Of a DNA stretch of 64,000 nucleotides, positions 44,585-52,614 are shown piece after piece (position 1 is the first letter of the stretch; the number at the start of each line of letters is the position of its first letter). The stretch is from Amycolatopsis cihanbeyliensis. Its GTDB lineage: Bacteria; Actinomycetota; Actinomycetes; Mycobacteriales; Pseudonocardiaceae. The DNA lies in the NCBI RefSeq assembly GCF_006715045.1, contig NZ_VFML01000001.1, positions 372,001 to 436,000 on the forward strand, in the 5' to 3' direction. The notes below the pieces were generated by a model, which was not told where the DNA came from, searched no databases, and saw only the letters and a list, made by a program, of their open reading frames with translations. The position numbers and the translations under genes are program-made.

Positions 44585-44675
44585 TGACCGCTGCAAGCTC
44601 CGTTACGCGCGCCAGTCGATCCAGGAGGGGTGGGCAAGACAGGAAGCGAACCGTCCCCAGCGCCGGGCGCTCCGC

Positions 44676-44807
44676 GCGGACGAGGTGCGTATGGACGTCG
44701 TACCCGTCGTGTTCGGGTCCGGCAAGCGCTACTTCGGGTCGGTCGACGCGCAGCACCTGCTGGAGGATCCTGACGTGGTGATCCAGGGCAACCGGGTGCG
44801 CCGTTGA
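44676..44807 (+). pseudogene. 3' remnant of RibD/dihydrofolate-reductase-domain gene (copy B)
   Basis: Frame ADEVRMDVVPVVFGSGKRYF, GSVDAQHLLEDPDVVIQGNR, VRR and stop at 44805-44807. It matches the remnant at 12.2 kb but lacks seven codons (LHLRYRV) near the end because 21 bp between two CGGGTGC repeats are deleted. The upstream two thirds of the gene are absent. Confidence 0.75.
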
Positions 44808-44838
44808 CCGATCTGAGCGGGTACGCGACGAAGTCCAC
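44733..44838. repeat. Dispersed repeat, copy B (inverted copy at 12160-12286)
   Basis: 106 bp that match the reverse complement of 12160-12286 with one substitution and the 21-bp deletion described above. Copies lie 32.5 kb apart in opposite orientation. Confidence 0.85.
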
Positions 44839-44883
44839 CGGCACCGGGGAGTACCTACTTAACATAATGTAGATTATCGGCGT

Positions 44884-45165
44884 TCAGGGTCTCAGGACGA
44901 ACAGCGGTGTGACGACTCGCGGCGCGTGGGCAATCGCACGGCTTCCGCGTTCGTGGCGAGCCGCCGCAACGGCCGTTCGGCGTGTCTCGAGTCGCAGCCA
45001 GCGCTCGGCGTCGGCTTCGTCGGCGCGGACGACCAGCGAGGTGCCCGCCAGGTCCTCGCGCCGCGCCAGGTTCACCCGTACCAGCACATGGTCCGTGGAC
45101 CAGCCGGCACTCGTTTCGTCACCGTGACGTTTCTGGCTGGCCCCATCCGTCCCGCCGGTGTTCAT
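44884..45165 (-). CDS. Possible small hypothetical protein
   Basis: 93 codons from ATG 45165, ending LFVLRP. The C-terminal half (DHVLVRVNLARREDLAGTSL, VVRADEADAERWLRLETRRT) has actinomycete-like codon bias and looks like an alpha/beta protein fragment. I recognise no family. Ribosome site is weak (GAGGG). It is divergent from clpP. It could be a remnant. Confidence 0.4.
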   Translation of the reverse strand: MNTGGTDGASQKRHGDETSAGWSTDHVLVRVNLARREDLAGTSLVVRADEADAERWLRLETRRTAVAAARHERGSRAIAHAPRVVTPLFVLRP

Positions 45166-45268
45166 CGGAAGCGAACCCTCGCACGCCCACAGCGAAACGC
45201 ACCCGTACCGGCGATCATGGCCGCATAGGGTCGGTTCCACGACGGACATCGACCGAAGGCAGGCCACC

Positions 45269-45874
45269 ATGACGCTTCACCTGGCACCCGAGATGCGGAC
45301 CTCGACCGCCGGACTCTCGCTGAACGACTCGGTCTACGAACAACTGCTGCGCGACCGCATCGTCTTCCTTGGTTCGGAGGTCGACGACGAGGTGGCCAAC
45401 CGGATCACCGCGCAGCTCCTGCTGCTGGCCGCCGACGACCCGGACGAGGACATCACGTTCTACATCAACTCTCCGGGCGGCTCGGTCACCGCGGGCATGG
45501 CCATCTACGACACCATGCGGCTGATCCAGCCGGAGGTGTCCACCTGGGGCCTCGGTTTCGTGGCTTCGATGGGCCAGTTCCTGCTGACTTCCGGCACTCC
45601 GGGAAAGCGCTACCTGCTGCCCAACACCCGGGTCGTCATGCACCAGCCCTCGGCCGGCATCCGGGGTCCGGCGAGCGATATCGCCATTCAGGCCGAGGTG
45701 TTCGGCAAGATGAAGCGCCGGATCGCGGAGCTCACCGCGCGGCAGACCGGCCAGCCGGTGGAGCGGATCGTCGCCGACGCCGACCGGGACCGCTGGTTCG
45801 ACGCCGAGGAGGCGCTGGCCTACGGTTTCGTCGACGGCATCGTCGGGCGGGACGCGCCGGCCGCTACCGCCTGA
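45269..45874 (+). CDS. clpP: ClpP-type serine protease, stand-alone paralogue
   Basis: 201 residues. The catalytic triad is visible: Ser in GFVASMGQFLLTSG, His in RVVMHQPSAGIRG, Asp in DRDRWFDAEEALAYG. The helix SPGGSVTAGMAIYDTM is conserved. Most ClpPs read GQAASMG; here GFVASMG. No clpX, tig or second clpP adjoins, unlike the clpP1-clpP2-clpX core operon. It is likely a ClpP3/ClpP-like paralogue that assembles with other ClpPs and an unfoldase. Start ATG 45269. Confidence 0.92.
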   Translation: MTLHLAPEMRTSTAGLSLNDSVYEQLLRDRIVFLGSEVDDEVANRITAQLLLLAADDPDEDITFYINSPGGSVTAGMAIYDTMRLIQPEVSTWGLGFVASMGQFLLTSGTPGKRYLLPNTRVVMHQPSAGIRGPASDIAIQAEVFGKMKRRIAELTARQTGQPVERIVADADRDRWFDAEEALAYGFVDGIVGRDAPAATA

Positions 45875-45949
45875 CCGCTCCCCCGCGGCAACCAGTCACG
45901 GGGCTCGAGCGTCCCTCCATTATCGGCGAATCAACCGAGGGAGGGAATC

Positions 45950-46465
45950 GTGCGAAAACTGCGATGGTCACATACCGTGGTGGCGACGGCGGCGATATCG
46001 TTTCTGTGGATCGGTGGTACCGCGCAAGCGGCGGCCTGCGCGGAACTCGGGCCGGATGGTTATCAAACGCTGAAACTCGGAATGACCACACAACAAGCGA
46101 AGGCGACCGGGGAAATCGTGCCGTACCGTGGCCCGGATCCAGGTGCCGGCATCAACCCCGAGTGCGGCTTCTACGACCTCACCGATCGCCCCGGCCGGCC
46201 GGGCGGGCTGACCGTGCTGGTCTCACCGAAGCTGGGAGTTTCCTATATCGAAGGGTACCCGGGGGTACGGACTCCACAGGGTATCGGGATCGGGTCCACC
46301 GAGGAGGCGCTCCGCACCGCCTACCCCGACTGGAATCCGGCGGAACCAGGCGGGCAGTTCGTCCCGGTTCCGGAGAATCCGAATGCCTTCTACGAGTTCA
46401 ACGCCGGGAACGGTGAGGTCGACCACCTGGGTCTCAGGTCTGTCGGTCAAGAATGCATTGAGTAA
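45950..46465 (+). CDS. Small secreted protein with signal peptide
   Basis: 171 residues from GTG 45950 with GGAGGG upstream. MRKLRWSHTVVATAAISFLW is a signal peptide cleaved after GTAQA. The mature part contains four cysteines and a segment LGPDGYQTLKLGMTTQQAKA, resembling the helical start of small lipocalin-like or SmpA-type secreted proteins, then GIGIGSTEEALRTAYPDW. I do not recognise a named family. Extracellular; function unknown. Confidence 0.75.
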   Translation: MRKLRWSHTVVATAAISFLWIGGTAQAAACAELGPDGYQTLKLGMTTQQAKATGEIVPYRGPDPGAGINPECGFYDLTDRPGRPGGLTVLVSPKLGVSYIEGYPGVRTPQGIGIGSTEEALRTAYPDWNPAEPGGQFVPVPENPNAFYEFNAGNGEVDHLGLRSVGQECIE

Positions 46466-46524
46466 GCAACGAATTCCGGCCGGTTCACGTTCGACCGAAA
46501 GGCGATCATGTATTCGGAGCGGGC

Positions 46525-46908
46525 TCAGCGTAGCCGCTCCAGCTCGCCTGCGGCGTAGGCGAGTTCCTTGGCCAGCCTGCGCAACTGCTCCGGCTCGGCT
46601 CCCTCGTCCGCGGCGGTGGCCACATCCTCCGCCGCGCAGCGCACCTGGAACAGCCGATCCTGCAAGGTGGCGATCTCGGCATCGGACAGCACCACGGCGT
46701 CCTCTGGCAGGCCGGTCCGCTGGACGGCGCTCCGGCGCTCGTAGGCACGCTGTCGGCAGGATTGGCCGCAGTAACGGCGGCGCCGTCCGACGCTCGACTC
46801 CCCCTCCAGCCGGCGACCGCACCACCCGCAGTGCTGCGGTCGCGCGGACCGGCGACCGTCCCGCGTTTCGTCACGTGACGCATCAGCCTGTGCTGCGACT
46901 TCTCTCAC
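46525..46908 (-). CDS. Small zinc-finger-like protein
   Basis: 127 residues from GTG 46908. The cysteines CGWC (27-30) and CGQSC (47-51) in CGWCGRRLEG and RRYCGQSCRQRAYERR form a putative zinc ribbon of a kind common in actinomycetes. The C-terminal half is a short coiled coil (ATLQDRLFQVRCAAEDVATA, LRRLAKELAYAAGELERLR). Possibly DNA- or RNA-associated; no data in the sequence. Divergent from a GDPD gene. Confidence 0.7.
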   Translation of the reverse strand: MREVAAQADASRDETRDGRRSARPQHCGWCGRRLEGESSVGRRRRYCGQSCRQRAYERRSAVQRTGLPEDAVVLSDAEIATLQDRLFQVRCAAEDVATAADEGAEPEQLRRLAKELAYAAGELERLR

Positions 46909-46975
46909 GGGTAATGAGCCTAACCCGCAACCCGACGGCCACGCCGAGGCCACGCCGAACGTGCAAACTGGAGAG

Positions 46976-47761
46976 GTGTTGACCAAGAAGCATCCGTACC
47001 TCGCGGCGCCGTTCCCCCGCGCCTTCGCCCATCGTGGCTGGCACCTCGGGGAACTGGCTGGCCTGGAGAACTCGCTGCCCGCGTTCCAGCGGGCACATGC
47101 CGAGGGGTATCGCTATCTCGAGACGGATGTGCACGCCACCTCGGACGGCGTGGTCGTGGTGCACCACGACGAGCTGCTGGACCGCACCACCGATGGGACG
47201 GGACCGATCGGCAAGCAGACCTGGGCGCAGGTGCGCGGCGCCAAGATCGGCGGCACGGCTCCGATCTCCCGGCTGGAGGACCTGCTCGAGGAGCTGCCGG
47301 ACGCCGCGTTCAACATCGACGTGAAGTCCGACGCCGCCGTGGAGCCGTTCCTGCGCACGATCGAACGTACCGGCGCCTACCAGCGGATCGCCGCCGCGTC
47401 GTTCTCCGAGGCCCGGCTCGCCCGGATCCGGAGGTCGGCCGGCCCCCGGCTGCTGACCTCGATGGGCCCACGGTCGGCAGCCGTGCTGTGGGCGAACGGG
47501 TGGTTGCCGTTCCTCAAGCTGGGCTTCCTCAGCCAGGGCGCGATGGCACAGGTGCCGGTGCGGCAGGGCCTGCTGACCATCGTGGACCAGGCGTTCCTGC
47601 GGGCCGCGGGCCGCGCAGGCGTCGAGGTACACACCTGGACCATCAACGCGGTGGAGCAGATGCGCAAGCTGCTCGACCTCGGGGTGCACGGCATCGTCAC
47701 CGACCGCCCAGACCTGCTACGCGACGTGCTGATCGAGCGCGGGACCTGGCACGGCGGCTGA
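46976..47761 (+). CDS. Glycerophosphodiester phosphodiesterase (GDPD)
   Basis: 261 residues. Signature FAHRGWHLGELAGLENSLPAF, then YLETDVHATSDGVVVVHHDELLDRTTDG gives the HR...E/D...H catalytic set with metal-binding residues. Hydrolyses glycerophosphodiesters to glycerol-3-phosphate and alcohol; no signal peptide, so cytosolic. The start is uncertain: GTG 46976, TTG 46979 or GTG 46961. Ends with a hairpin. Confidence 0.9.
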   Translation: MLTKKHPYLAAPFPRAFAHRGWHLGELAGLENSLPAFQRAHAEGYRYLETDVHATSDGVVVVHHDELLDRTTDGTGPIGKQTWAQVRGAKIGGTAPISRLEDLLEELPDAAFNIDVKSDAAVEPFLRTIERTGAYQRIAAASFSEARLARIRRSAGPRLLTSMGPRSAAVLWANGWLPFLKLGFLSQGAMAQVPVRQGLLTIVDQAFLRAAGRAGVEVHTWTINAVEQMRKLLDLGVHGIVTDRPDLLRDVLIERGTWHGG

Positions 47762-47762
47762 G

Positions 47763-47780
47763 CCGGTACCCGCGTACCGG
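47763..47780 (+). terminator. Stem-loop after GDPD gene
   Basis: CCGGTAC pairs with GTACCGG around four bases, directly after the stop. A second hairpin GGGCGG/CCGTCC follows at about 47783-47798. Confidence 0.6.
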
Positions 47781-47843
47781 ACGGGCGGTGGCCGTCCCAG
47801 TAGTGTTCCCGCTCAATCGAAGGATCGACGTACAGGAGCTTGG

Positions 47844-49268
47844 ATGAGCACGCTCACACCGGGACCGGTGCCGCCCGCCGATGCCCGGGAGCGCAAGCGG
47901 GAGCAACGCGGCTGGTACTTCTACGACTGGGCGAACTCCACCTTCTTCACGTCGGTGATCACGGTCTTCGGCGGGCTGTACGTGAGTTCGGTCGGTGCCG
48001 ACGCCGCCAGGGCGGACGTGGCCCGCAACGGCCCGAACCCCTGTGTCGCCGGGGACGGTACCGAGAGCACCCTGCACAACTGCGATATCAGCATCATCGG
48101 ACTGGAGTTCCCCGCGGGCTCGCTGTGGGGGTACCTGCTGTCCCTGGCCACCGTGGTCCAGGTGATCGTGCTGCCGATCACCGGCGCGGTCGCCGACCGC
48201 AGCCAGCATCGCAAGGCGATCCTCGGCGGGTTCGCCTTCCTCGGTTCGGCGGCCTCCGCCCTGCTGTTCTTCATGGCGGACGGCAACTGGGAGATCGGTG
48301 TCCTCTTCTACGTGATCGCCAACATCGGCTACGGCGGCTCGATCGTCGTCTACTACTCCTTCCTGCCGGATATCGCCACACCGGACGAACGGGACATGGT
48401 GTCCGCGCGCGGGTGGGCGTTCGGCTATCTCGGCGGTGGTGTGATCCTCGCCGCGCAGTTGGCCTTCTACCTCAGCCATGACGCGCTCGGAGTCAGCCAG
48501 TCGATGGCGGTACGGCTGTGTTTCATCAGCTCCGGTATCTGGTGGGCGGCCTTCACGCTGTTGCCACTGCGCAGGCTGCGGGAACGTCGCGAGCCGGTGG
48601 CCGGCCCGCGGGACGGCTTCCCGCTCACCGCCGGCTTCAGGGAGCTGGCCAGGACCGTCCGGGCGGCGAAGGCGTTCCCGCTGACCCTCGCCTTCCTCGG
48701 CGCCTACCTGATCTACACCGACGGTATCTCCACCGTGGTGACCGTCTCCGCCCAGTACGGCAAGGACGAGCTGAAGTTCGCCGACGAGGTGCTGATCGCG
48801 ACGATCCTGGTGATCCAGTTCGTGGCGTACTTCGGCGGCGTGGCGCACGGCCACCTCGCGCGCCGGTTCGGGGCACGCAGGACCATCCTCGGCAGCCTCA
48901 CGGTGTGGATCCTGGTGCTCGGCGCCGCGTACTTCGTCCAGGCCGGGCAGCAGTTCCAGTTCTACGGTCTCGCCGTGGGCATCGGCCTGGTCCTCGGCGG
49001 CACCAACGCGCTGTCCCGCTCGCTGTACAGCCAGATGATCCCGGCCGGCAAGGAAGCGCAGTACTACTCGCTGTACGAGATCGGCGAACGTGGGACGTCC
49101 TGGCTGGGCCCGTTGCTGTTCGGCGCGGTCGGTCACGCCACCGGGTCGTTCCGGTACGCGATCATCGCGCTGACCGTCTTCTTCGTGCTCGGTTTCATCC
49201 TGGTGTCGCTGGTGCCGATCCGCAGGGCCATTGCCGCCGCGGGTAATCAGCAGCCATCCATACTGTAG
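47844..49268 (+). CDS. MFS transporter, UMF1/Atg22-like family
   Basis: 474 residues. The N-terminus WYFYDWANSTFFTSVITVFGGLYV is diagnostic of the UMF1 family. Twelve hydrophobic segments follow, with SYADRSQHRK-type loop as ADRSQHRKAILGG. Bacterial members are presumed effluxers of amino-acid-like solutes; substrate unknown. ATG 47844 has AGGAGC upstream. It is followed by a 490-bp intergenic region. Confidence 0.88.
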   Translation: MSTLTPGPVPPADARERKREQRGWYFYDWANSTFFTSVITVFGGLYVSSVGADAARADVARNGPNPCVAGDGTESTLHNCDISIIGLEFPAGSLWGYLLSLATVVQVIVLPITGAVADRSQHRKAILGGFAFLGSAASALLFFMADGNWEIGVLFYVIANIGYGGSIVVYYSFLPDIATPDERDMVSARGWAFGYLGGGVILAAQLAFYLSHDALGVSQSMAVRLCFISSGIWWAAFTLLPLRRLRERREPVAGPRDGFPLTAGFRELARTVRAAKAFPLTLAFLGAYLIYTDGISTVVTVSAQYGKDELKFADEVLIATILVIQFVAYFGGVAHGHLARRFGARRTILGSLTVWILVLGAAYFVQAGQQFQFYGLAVGIGLVLGGTNALSRSLYSQMIPAGKEAQYYSLYEIGERGTSWLGPLLFGAVGHATGSFRYAIIALTVFFVLGFILVSLVPIRRAIAAAGNQQPSIL

Positions 49269-49761
49269 ATACAACCGCCGTTCGGGTGTTATTTCTCCGT
49301 ACCGGTTTAGTAACCCCACACACCTGCCGATGGTGGGGTAAGGGCATCCTCCGGGGCTCGCGTGTCCCGGCGGGGTGCCGACCCTTAACCGGGTGCTCAC
49401 AGTTGAAAATTCAGCCTCACCACCCTCGTGCGCTAAAATAACTACTCTGCGTTAATGGGTATAGTGTCGGCGCCGAGCCGGACTCCGCGATCATGGACCA
49501 CCGTCGGTTCACCACAGCCAGTAACTGCTGGTCTGAGTAGAGTCCGGTAGCCCAACTGGGGGATATCCCCAAGAAGAGAGGGATAAAGCGTCACGTCGAG
49601 GCTGAAAACGAGTCCTCATAAAGGAAGCTGTTGCCGACGGGTGACGCAGCTCATCGTGAGCGATGGCATGGTGGTTCGGGAATCTTCGAGCCGCGCTGGC
49701 CGTTGCACACGGTGAGCATCGCCCTGGCTCTGACCACTGGAGCCGACTGAAAGGACCCACC
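49269..49761. other. Long rbpA leader/intergenic region
   Basis: No gene is seen. Contains a 12-bp perfect palindrome GGGGATATCCCC (49559-49570), a small hairpin CCAG-N6-CTGG around 49528, and the SigR-type promoter listed below. I see no known riboswitch class. Confidence 0.5.
49678..49704 (+). promoter_or_regulatory. SigR-type promoter of rbpA
   Basis: GGGAAT (49678-49683), exactly 18 bp, GTT (49702-49704). This matches the GGGAAT-N18-GTT consensus of the thiol-oxidative-stress sigma factor SigR, which is known to drive rbpA in Streptomyces. The leader to the rbpA ATG is about 50 bases. Confidence 0.75.
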
Positions 49762-50106
49762 ATGGCCGACCGTGTTCTCCGTGGAAGCCGGTTGGGAGCG
49801 GTCAGCTACGAGACCGATCGCAATCACGACCTCGCCCCACGCCGCACCGTGCGTTACGCGTGCCCCAAGAACCACGAGTTCGAGGTGCCGTTCTCCGATG
49901 ACGCCGAGGTGCCCCCGGTGTGGGAGTGCAGGTTGCACGGAAGTGAGTCCGACATCATCGACGGCGGGCAAACCGAGCAGAGGGAGGTCAAGCCCCCGCG
50001 GACGCACTGGGACATGCTGCTGGAGCGGCGGTCCATCCCGGAACTCGAAGATCTGCTCAACGAACGGCTCGCCGAGCTGAAGGGCAGGCGCACCCGTTCC
50101 GCCTGA
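49762..50106 (+). CDS. rbpA: RNA polymerase-binding protein RbpA
   Basis: 114 residues, family length. MADRVLRGSRLGAVSYETDR, then YACPKNHEFEVPFSDDAEVP with zinc-fold remnant (C38, C58-type pair: one CP and one EC) and the C-terminal sigma-interaction helix THWDMLLERRSIPELEDLL. RbpA stabilises open complexes of the housekeeping sigma factor and modulates rifampicin sensitivity in actinobacteria. AAAGGA ribosome site. SigR-type promoter upstream, so induced by thiol stress. Confidence 0.97.
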   Translation: MADRVLRGSRLGAVSYETDRNHDLAPRRTVRYACPKNHEFEVPFSDDAEVPPVWECRLHGSESDIIDGGQTEQREVKPPRTHWDMLLERRSIPELEDLLNERLAELKGRRTRSA

Positions 50107-50130
50107 CGGCAACACACGGCGCCACACACT

Positions 50131-50147
50131 CCCAGCACGGTGCTGGG
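50131..50147 (+). terminator. Small hairpin after rbpA
   Basis: CCCAGCAC-G-GTGCTGGG, 8-bp complementary arms, 25 bp after the rbpA stop. Confidence 0.5.
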
Positions 50148-50152
50148 CCCCT

Positions 50153-50208
50153 CTGCTATGAGTGAGCCGTTCCTTGCGACGTCGCAAGGAACGGCTCACT
50201 CATAGCAG
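50153..50208. terminator. Perfect 56-bp palindrome between convergent rbpA and ppm1
   Basis: Arms of 28 bp (50153-50180 and 50181-50208) are perfectly complementary with no spacer. The arm runs from CTGCTATGAGTGAGCC to CTTGCGAC and the centre is GACGTC. Its right end touches the ppm1 stop codon. Probably a bidirectional terminator; the perfection of the repeat also fits a REP/MITE-like mobile palindrome. Confidence 0.75.
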
Positions 50209-50973
50209 CTAGCGGCGACGGAGCGCACGAAGTTGCCGGGCCCGGCGGTGCAGACCCCACCGGGCGACCCGGAAGAAGGCTTCCCGGATGATCGAGCCGC
50301 TCATCTTCGACTCGCCGATCTCACGTTCGGTGAAGGTGATCGGCACCTCGGCCACCGTGAACCCGCAGTCCACGGTGCGCAGGGTGAGGTCGATCTGGAA
50401 GCAGTAGCCGTGTGAGGCGATCTCGTCCAGCGGCAGTTTCTGCAGCACCTCGCGGCGGTACGCACGGTAGCCGGCGGTGATGTCCCTGACCCATACGCCG
50501 AGCGTGAGCATCGAGTAGATGTTCGCGCCCCGGGACAGCACGTGTCGCCGCAGCGGCCAGTTGACGATGCTGCCGCCCGGTACGTACCGGGAGCCGATCA
50601 CCAGGTCGGAGTCGGTCAGCGCCTCCAGCATGCGGGGCAGGTCCTCGGGCGGGTGCGAACCGTCGGCGTCCATCTCCACCAGCACCCCGTAGTCCCTGGC
50701 CAGCCCCCAGCGGAACCCGGCGACGTAGGCCGCGCCGAGGCCGGCCTTCTCGGCGCGGTGCAGCACGTGCAGCCGTTCGTCGTCGGCCGCGAGCTCGTCG
50801 GCCAGGTCGCCGGTGCCGTCCGGGCTGCCGTCGTCGACCACCAGCGCGTGCGCCTCGGGCAGTGCCGCGTGCAGCCTGCGCAGGATCGGCGCGAGGTTCT
50901 CCCGCTCGTTGTACGTCGGGATGATCACCAGCACCGGGTTGACCTGGTCCCTGCGCTGCGTCCCCTGCGGCAT
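50209..50973 (-). CDS. ppm1: Polyprenol-phosphate-mannose synthase (Ppm1/Dpm1-like GT2)
   Basis: 254 residues. GT2 motifs: [31 protein letters not shown] (DDGSPDGT), the metal DXD in [12 protein letters not shown], and [25 protein letters not shown]. Transfers mannose from GDP-mannose to polyprenol phosphate in the inner membrane, feeding lipomannan and protein mannosylation. In Mycobacterium tuberculosis this is fused to an Lnt domain; here lnt is a separate gene 15 bp upstream. Stop codon lies at the edge of the palindrome. Confidence 0.93.
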   Translation of the reverse strand: MPQGTQRRDQVNPVLVIIPTYNERENLAPILRRLHAALPEAHALVVDDGSPDGTGDLADELAADDERLHVLHRAEKAGLGAAYVAGFRWGLARDYGVLVEMDADGSHPPEDLPRMLEALTDSDLVIGSRYVPGGSIVNWPLRRHVLSRGANIYSMLTLGVWVRDITAGYRAYRREVLQKLPLDEIASHGYCFQIDLTLRTVDCGFTVAEVPITFTEREIGESKMSGSIIREAFFRVARWGLHRRARQLRALRRR

Positions 50974-50988
50974 GCCTTTCCCTCTCCC

Positions 50989-52614
50989 CTATGCGACGGC
51001 GTCGCCCGCCGCGTTCTCCTTGGTCCCTGCGGTGCCTCGCCGGGCGCGCCACCGCAGTGCGAATCCGGTTCCGACCGCGGCCACGGCGGCCGCGACCAAC
51101 GCGTACTCCGTCCACGCGCCGAGTTGATCCGACAGCGTAGCTTGTTGCCTCAGTGGCACCTCGTCCACCAGCGAGTCGGCGGTGAACAGCTCGGTGGAGG
51201 AGGACACGCTGCCGTCCGGCTGGACGATGGCACTGACGCCGCTGGTCGCGCTGACGATCACCGCACGGCCGTGCTCCACGGCCCGCAGCCGGGACATCGC
51301 GAGCTGCTGGTAGCTCATCTCGCTGCGCCCGTACCAGGCGTTGTTGGTCGGCGCGAGCAGCAGCTCGGCGCCTTCCCGGATGCCGTCCCGTGCCGGGTAG
51401 TCGTAGGCTGCCTCGTAGCAGATCATGAGGCCCACCCTGGTTCCGGCGATGCTCAGTGCCGCCGGGTCGCCGGTGCCCTGCACCCGCTCGTCCACGGCGT
51501 TGACGAAGGGCGTGACCATGGTCGCCAACCCGCGCCAGGGCACCGTCTCGCCGAATGGCACGAGTTGCTGCTTGATGTAGCGCTCCCCCTGCCCGGTATC
51601 CGGGTCCCAGGCCACCGCCGCGTTCTCCAGCTCGCCGTCGGGCTGCTGGTACACGGCGCCGACGACGGTGGGCACGCCGAGCTCGCCGACCATCCGGTCC
51701 AGCCGCGGGTTGGCGCCGGGCCGGGCACCGATCGCGGTCTCCGGCCAGACCACCAGGTCGGGTCGCGGCGCTCGGCCCGCCTCGATGTCGCGCCGGAGTC
51801 GTTCGGTCTCGGCGAGGTGGTTGGCGCCGAGACCGGCACCGTCGGTGAACATGTCCAGCCCGGCGTCCGGGGCGTTGCCCTGCACGGCGGCCACCGTGAG
51901 TGAGCCACGCTGCGGAGCTGTGCCGACGGTGGGCCACACCGCCAGCCCGGCCAGCACCGGCAGCAGGGTGGCGGCCACCGGGACGGCCAGGCCACGCGGC
52001 GTGCGCTGGGCGGCGGAACTGGCGGACCACAGCCGCAACAGCAGCCAGGCCAGGCCGAACCCGGTCAGCGCCACCGCGAACCCGACCAGCGGTGCTCCGC
52101 CGATCGAGGCGAGCGCGAGGTAGGCGCCCTCTGGCTGGCTGAAGCCCACCCTGCCCCAGGGGAAGCCGCCGAGCGGGAACCAGGCCCGGGGCGTCTCCAG
52201 GGCGATCACCACCAGCGCCATCCAGACCGGGGCGCCCGGCAGCCGGGCCACCACGGTGCCCAGCCCGCCGGCGAGGCCGAGATAGAGGGCGAGCGTGGCG
52301 GAAAGACCCAGCCACGGCCATGGCCCGAAGCCTTGGCCGAGGAAGTGTTGCAGCCAGGTCAGGTGGAGCAGGAAGAAGGTGCAGCCGAACACGAAGCCGT
52401 AGCCGAAACCGGCACGGAACCGCCGGCCGTGCAGGGCGAGCCCCAGACCGGTGAAAGCCAGCGGGGCCAGCCACCACAGCGACCGCGGGGCGAAGCTGAG
52501 GTAGAACAGCACGCCGGAGCCGGTGGCGAGCAGCAGCCTGCCCAGCCACGGCCGCCAGGTGGCGCCGCGCCGAGGCGAGCGTCGCGGCTCGACGTCGGTC
52601 ACGGTGTCGATCAT
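50989..52614 (-). CDS. lnt: Apolipoprotein N-acyltransferase Lnt
   Basis: 541 residues: five to six N-terminal helices and a periplasmic nitrilase-like domain. The catalytic triad is visible: Glu in VVWPETAIGARPG, Lys in ERYIKQQLVPFGE, Cys in MICYEAAYDYPARDG. Adds the third fatty acid to lipoprotein N-termini. It begins 4 bp inside the amidohydrolase stop (ATGA) and precedes ppm1 by 15 bp, forming a three-gene operon. Confidence 0.94.
   Translation of the reverse strand: MIDTVTDVEPRRSPRRGATWRPWLGRLLLATGSGVLFYLSFAPRSLWWLAPLAFTGLGLALHGRRFRAGFGYGFVFGCTFFLLHLTWLQHFLGQGFGPWPWLGLSATLALYLGLAGGLGTVVARLPGAPVWMALVVIALETPRAWFPLGGFPWGRVGFSQPEGAYLALASIGGAPLVGFAVALTGFGLAWLLLRLWSASSAAQRTPRGLAVPVAATLLPVLAGLAVWPTVGTAPQRGSLTVAAVQGNAPDAGLDMFTDGAGLGANHLAETERLRRDIEAGRAPRPDLVVWPETAIGARPGANPRLDRMVGELGVPTVVGAVYQQPDGELENAAVAWDPDTGQGERYIKQQLVPFGETVPWRGLATMVTPFVNAVDERVQGTGDPAALSIAGTRVGLMICYEAAYDYPARDGIREGAELLLAPTNNAWYGRSEMSYQQLAMSRLRAVEHGRAVIVSATSGVSAIVQPDGSVSSSTELFTADSLVDEVPLRQQATLSDQLGAWTEYALVAAAVAAVGTGFALRWRARRGTAGTKENAAGDAVA

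Noticed and set aside
49269..49761. Riboswitch in the long rbpA leader
   Set aside because: Short hairpins are present but none matches a class I know; the mapped SigR-type promoter leaves a leader of only about 50 bases.
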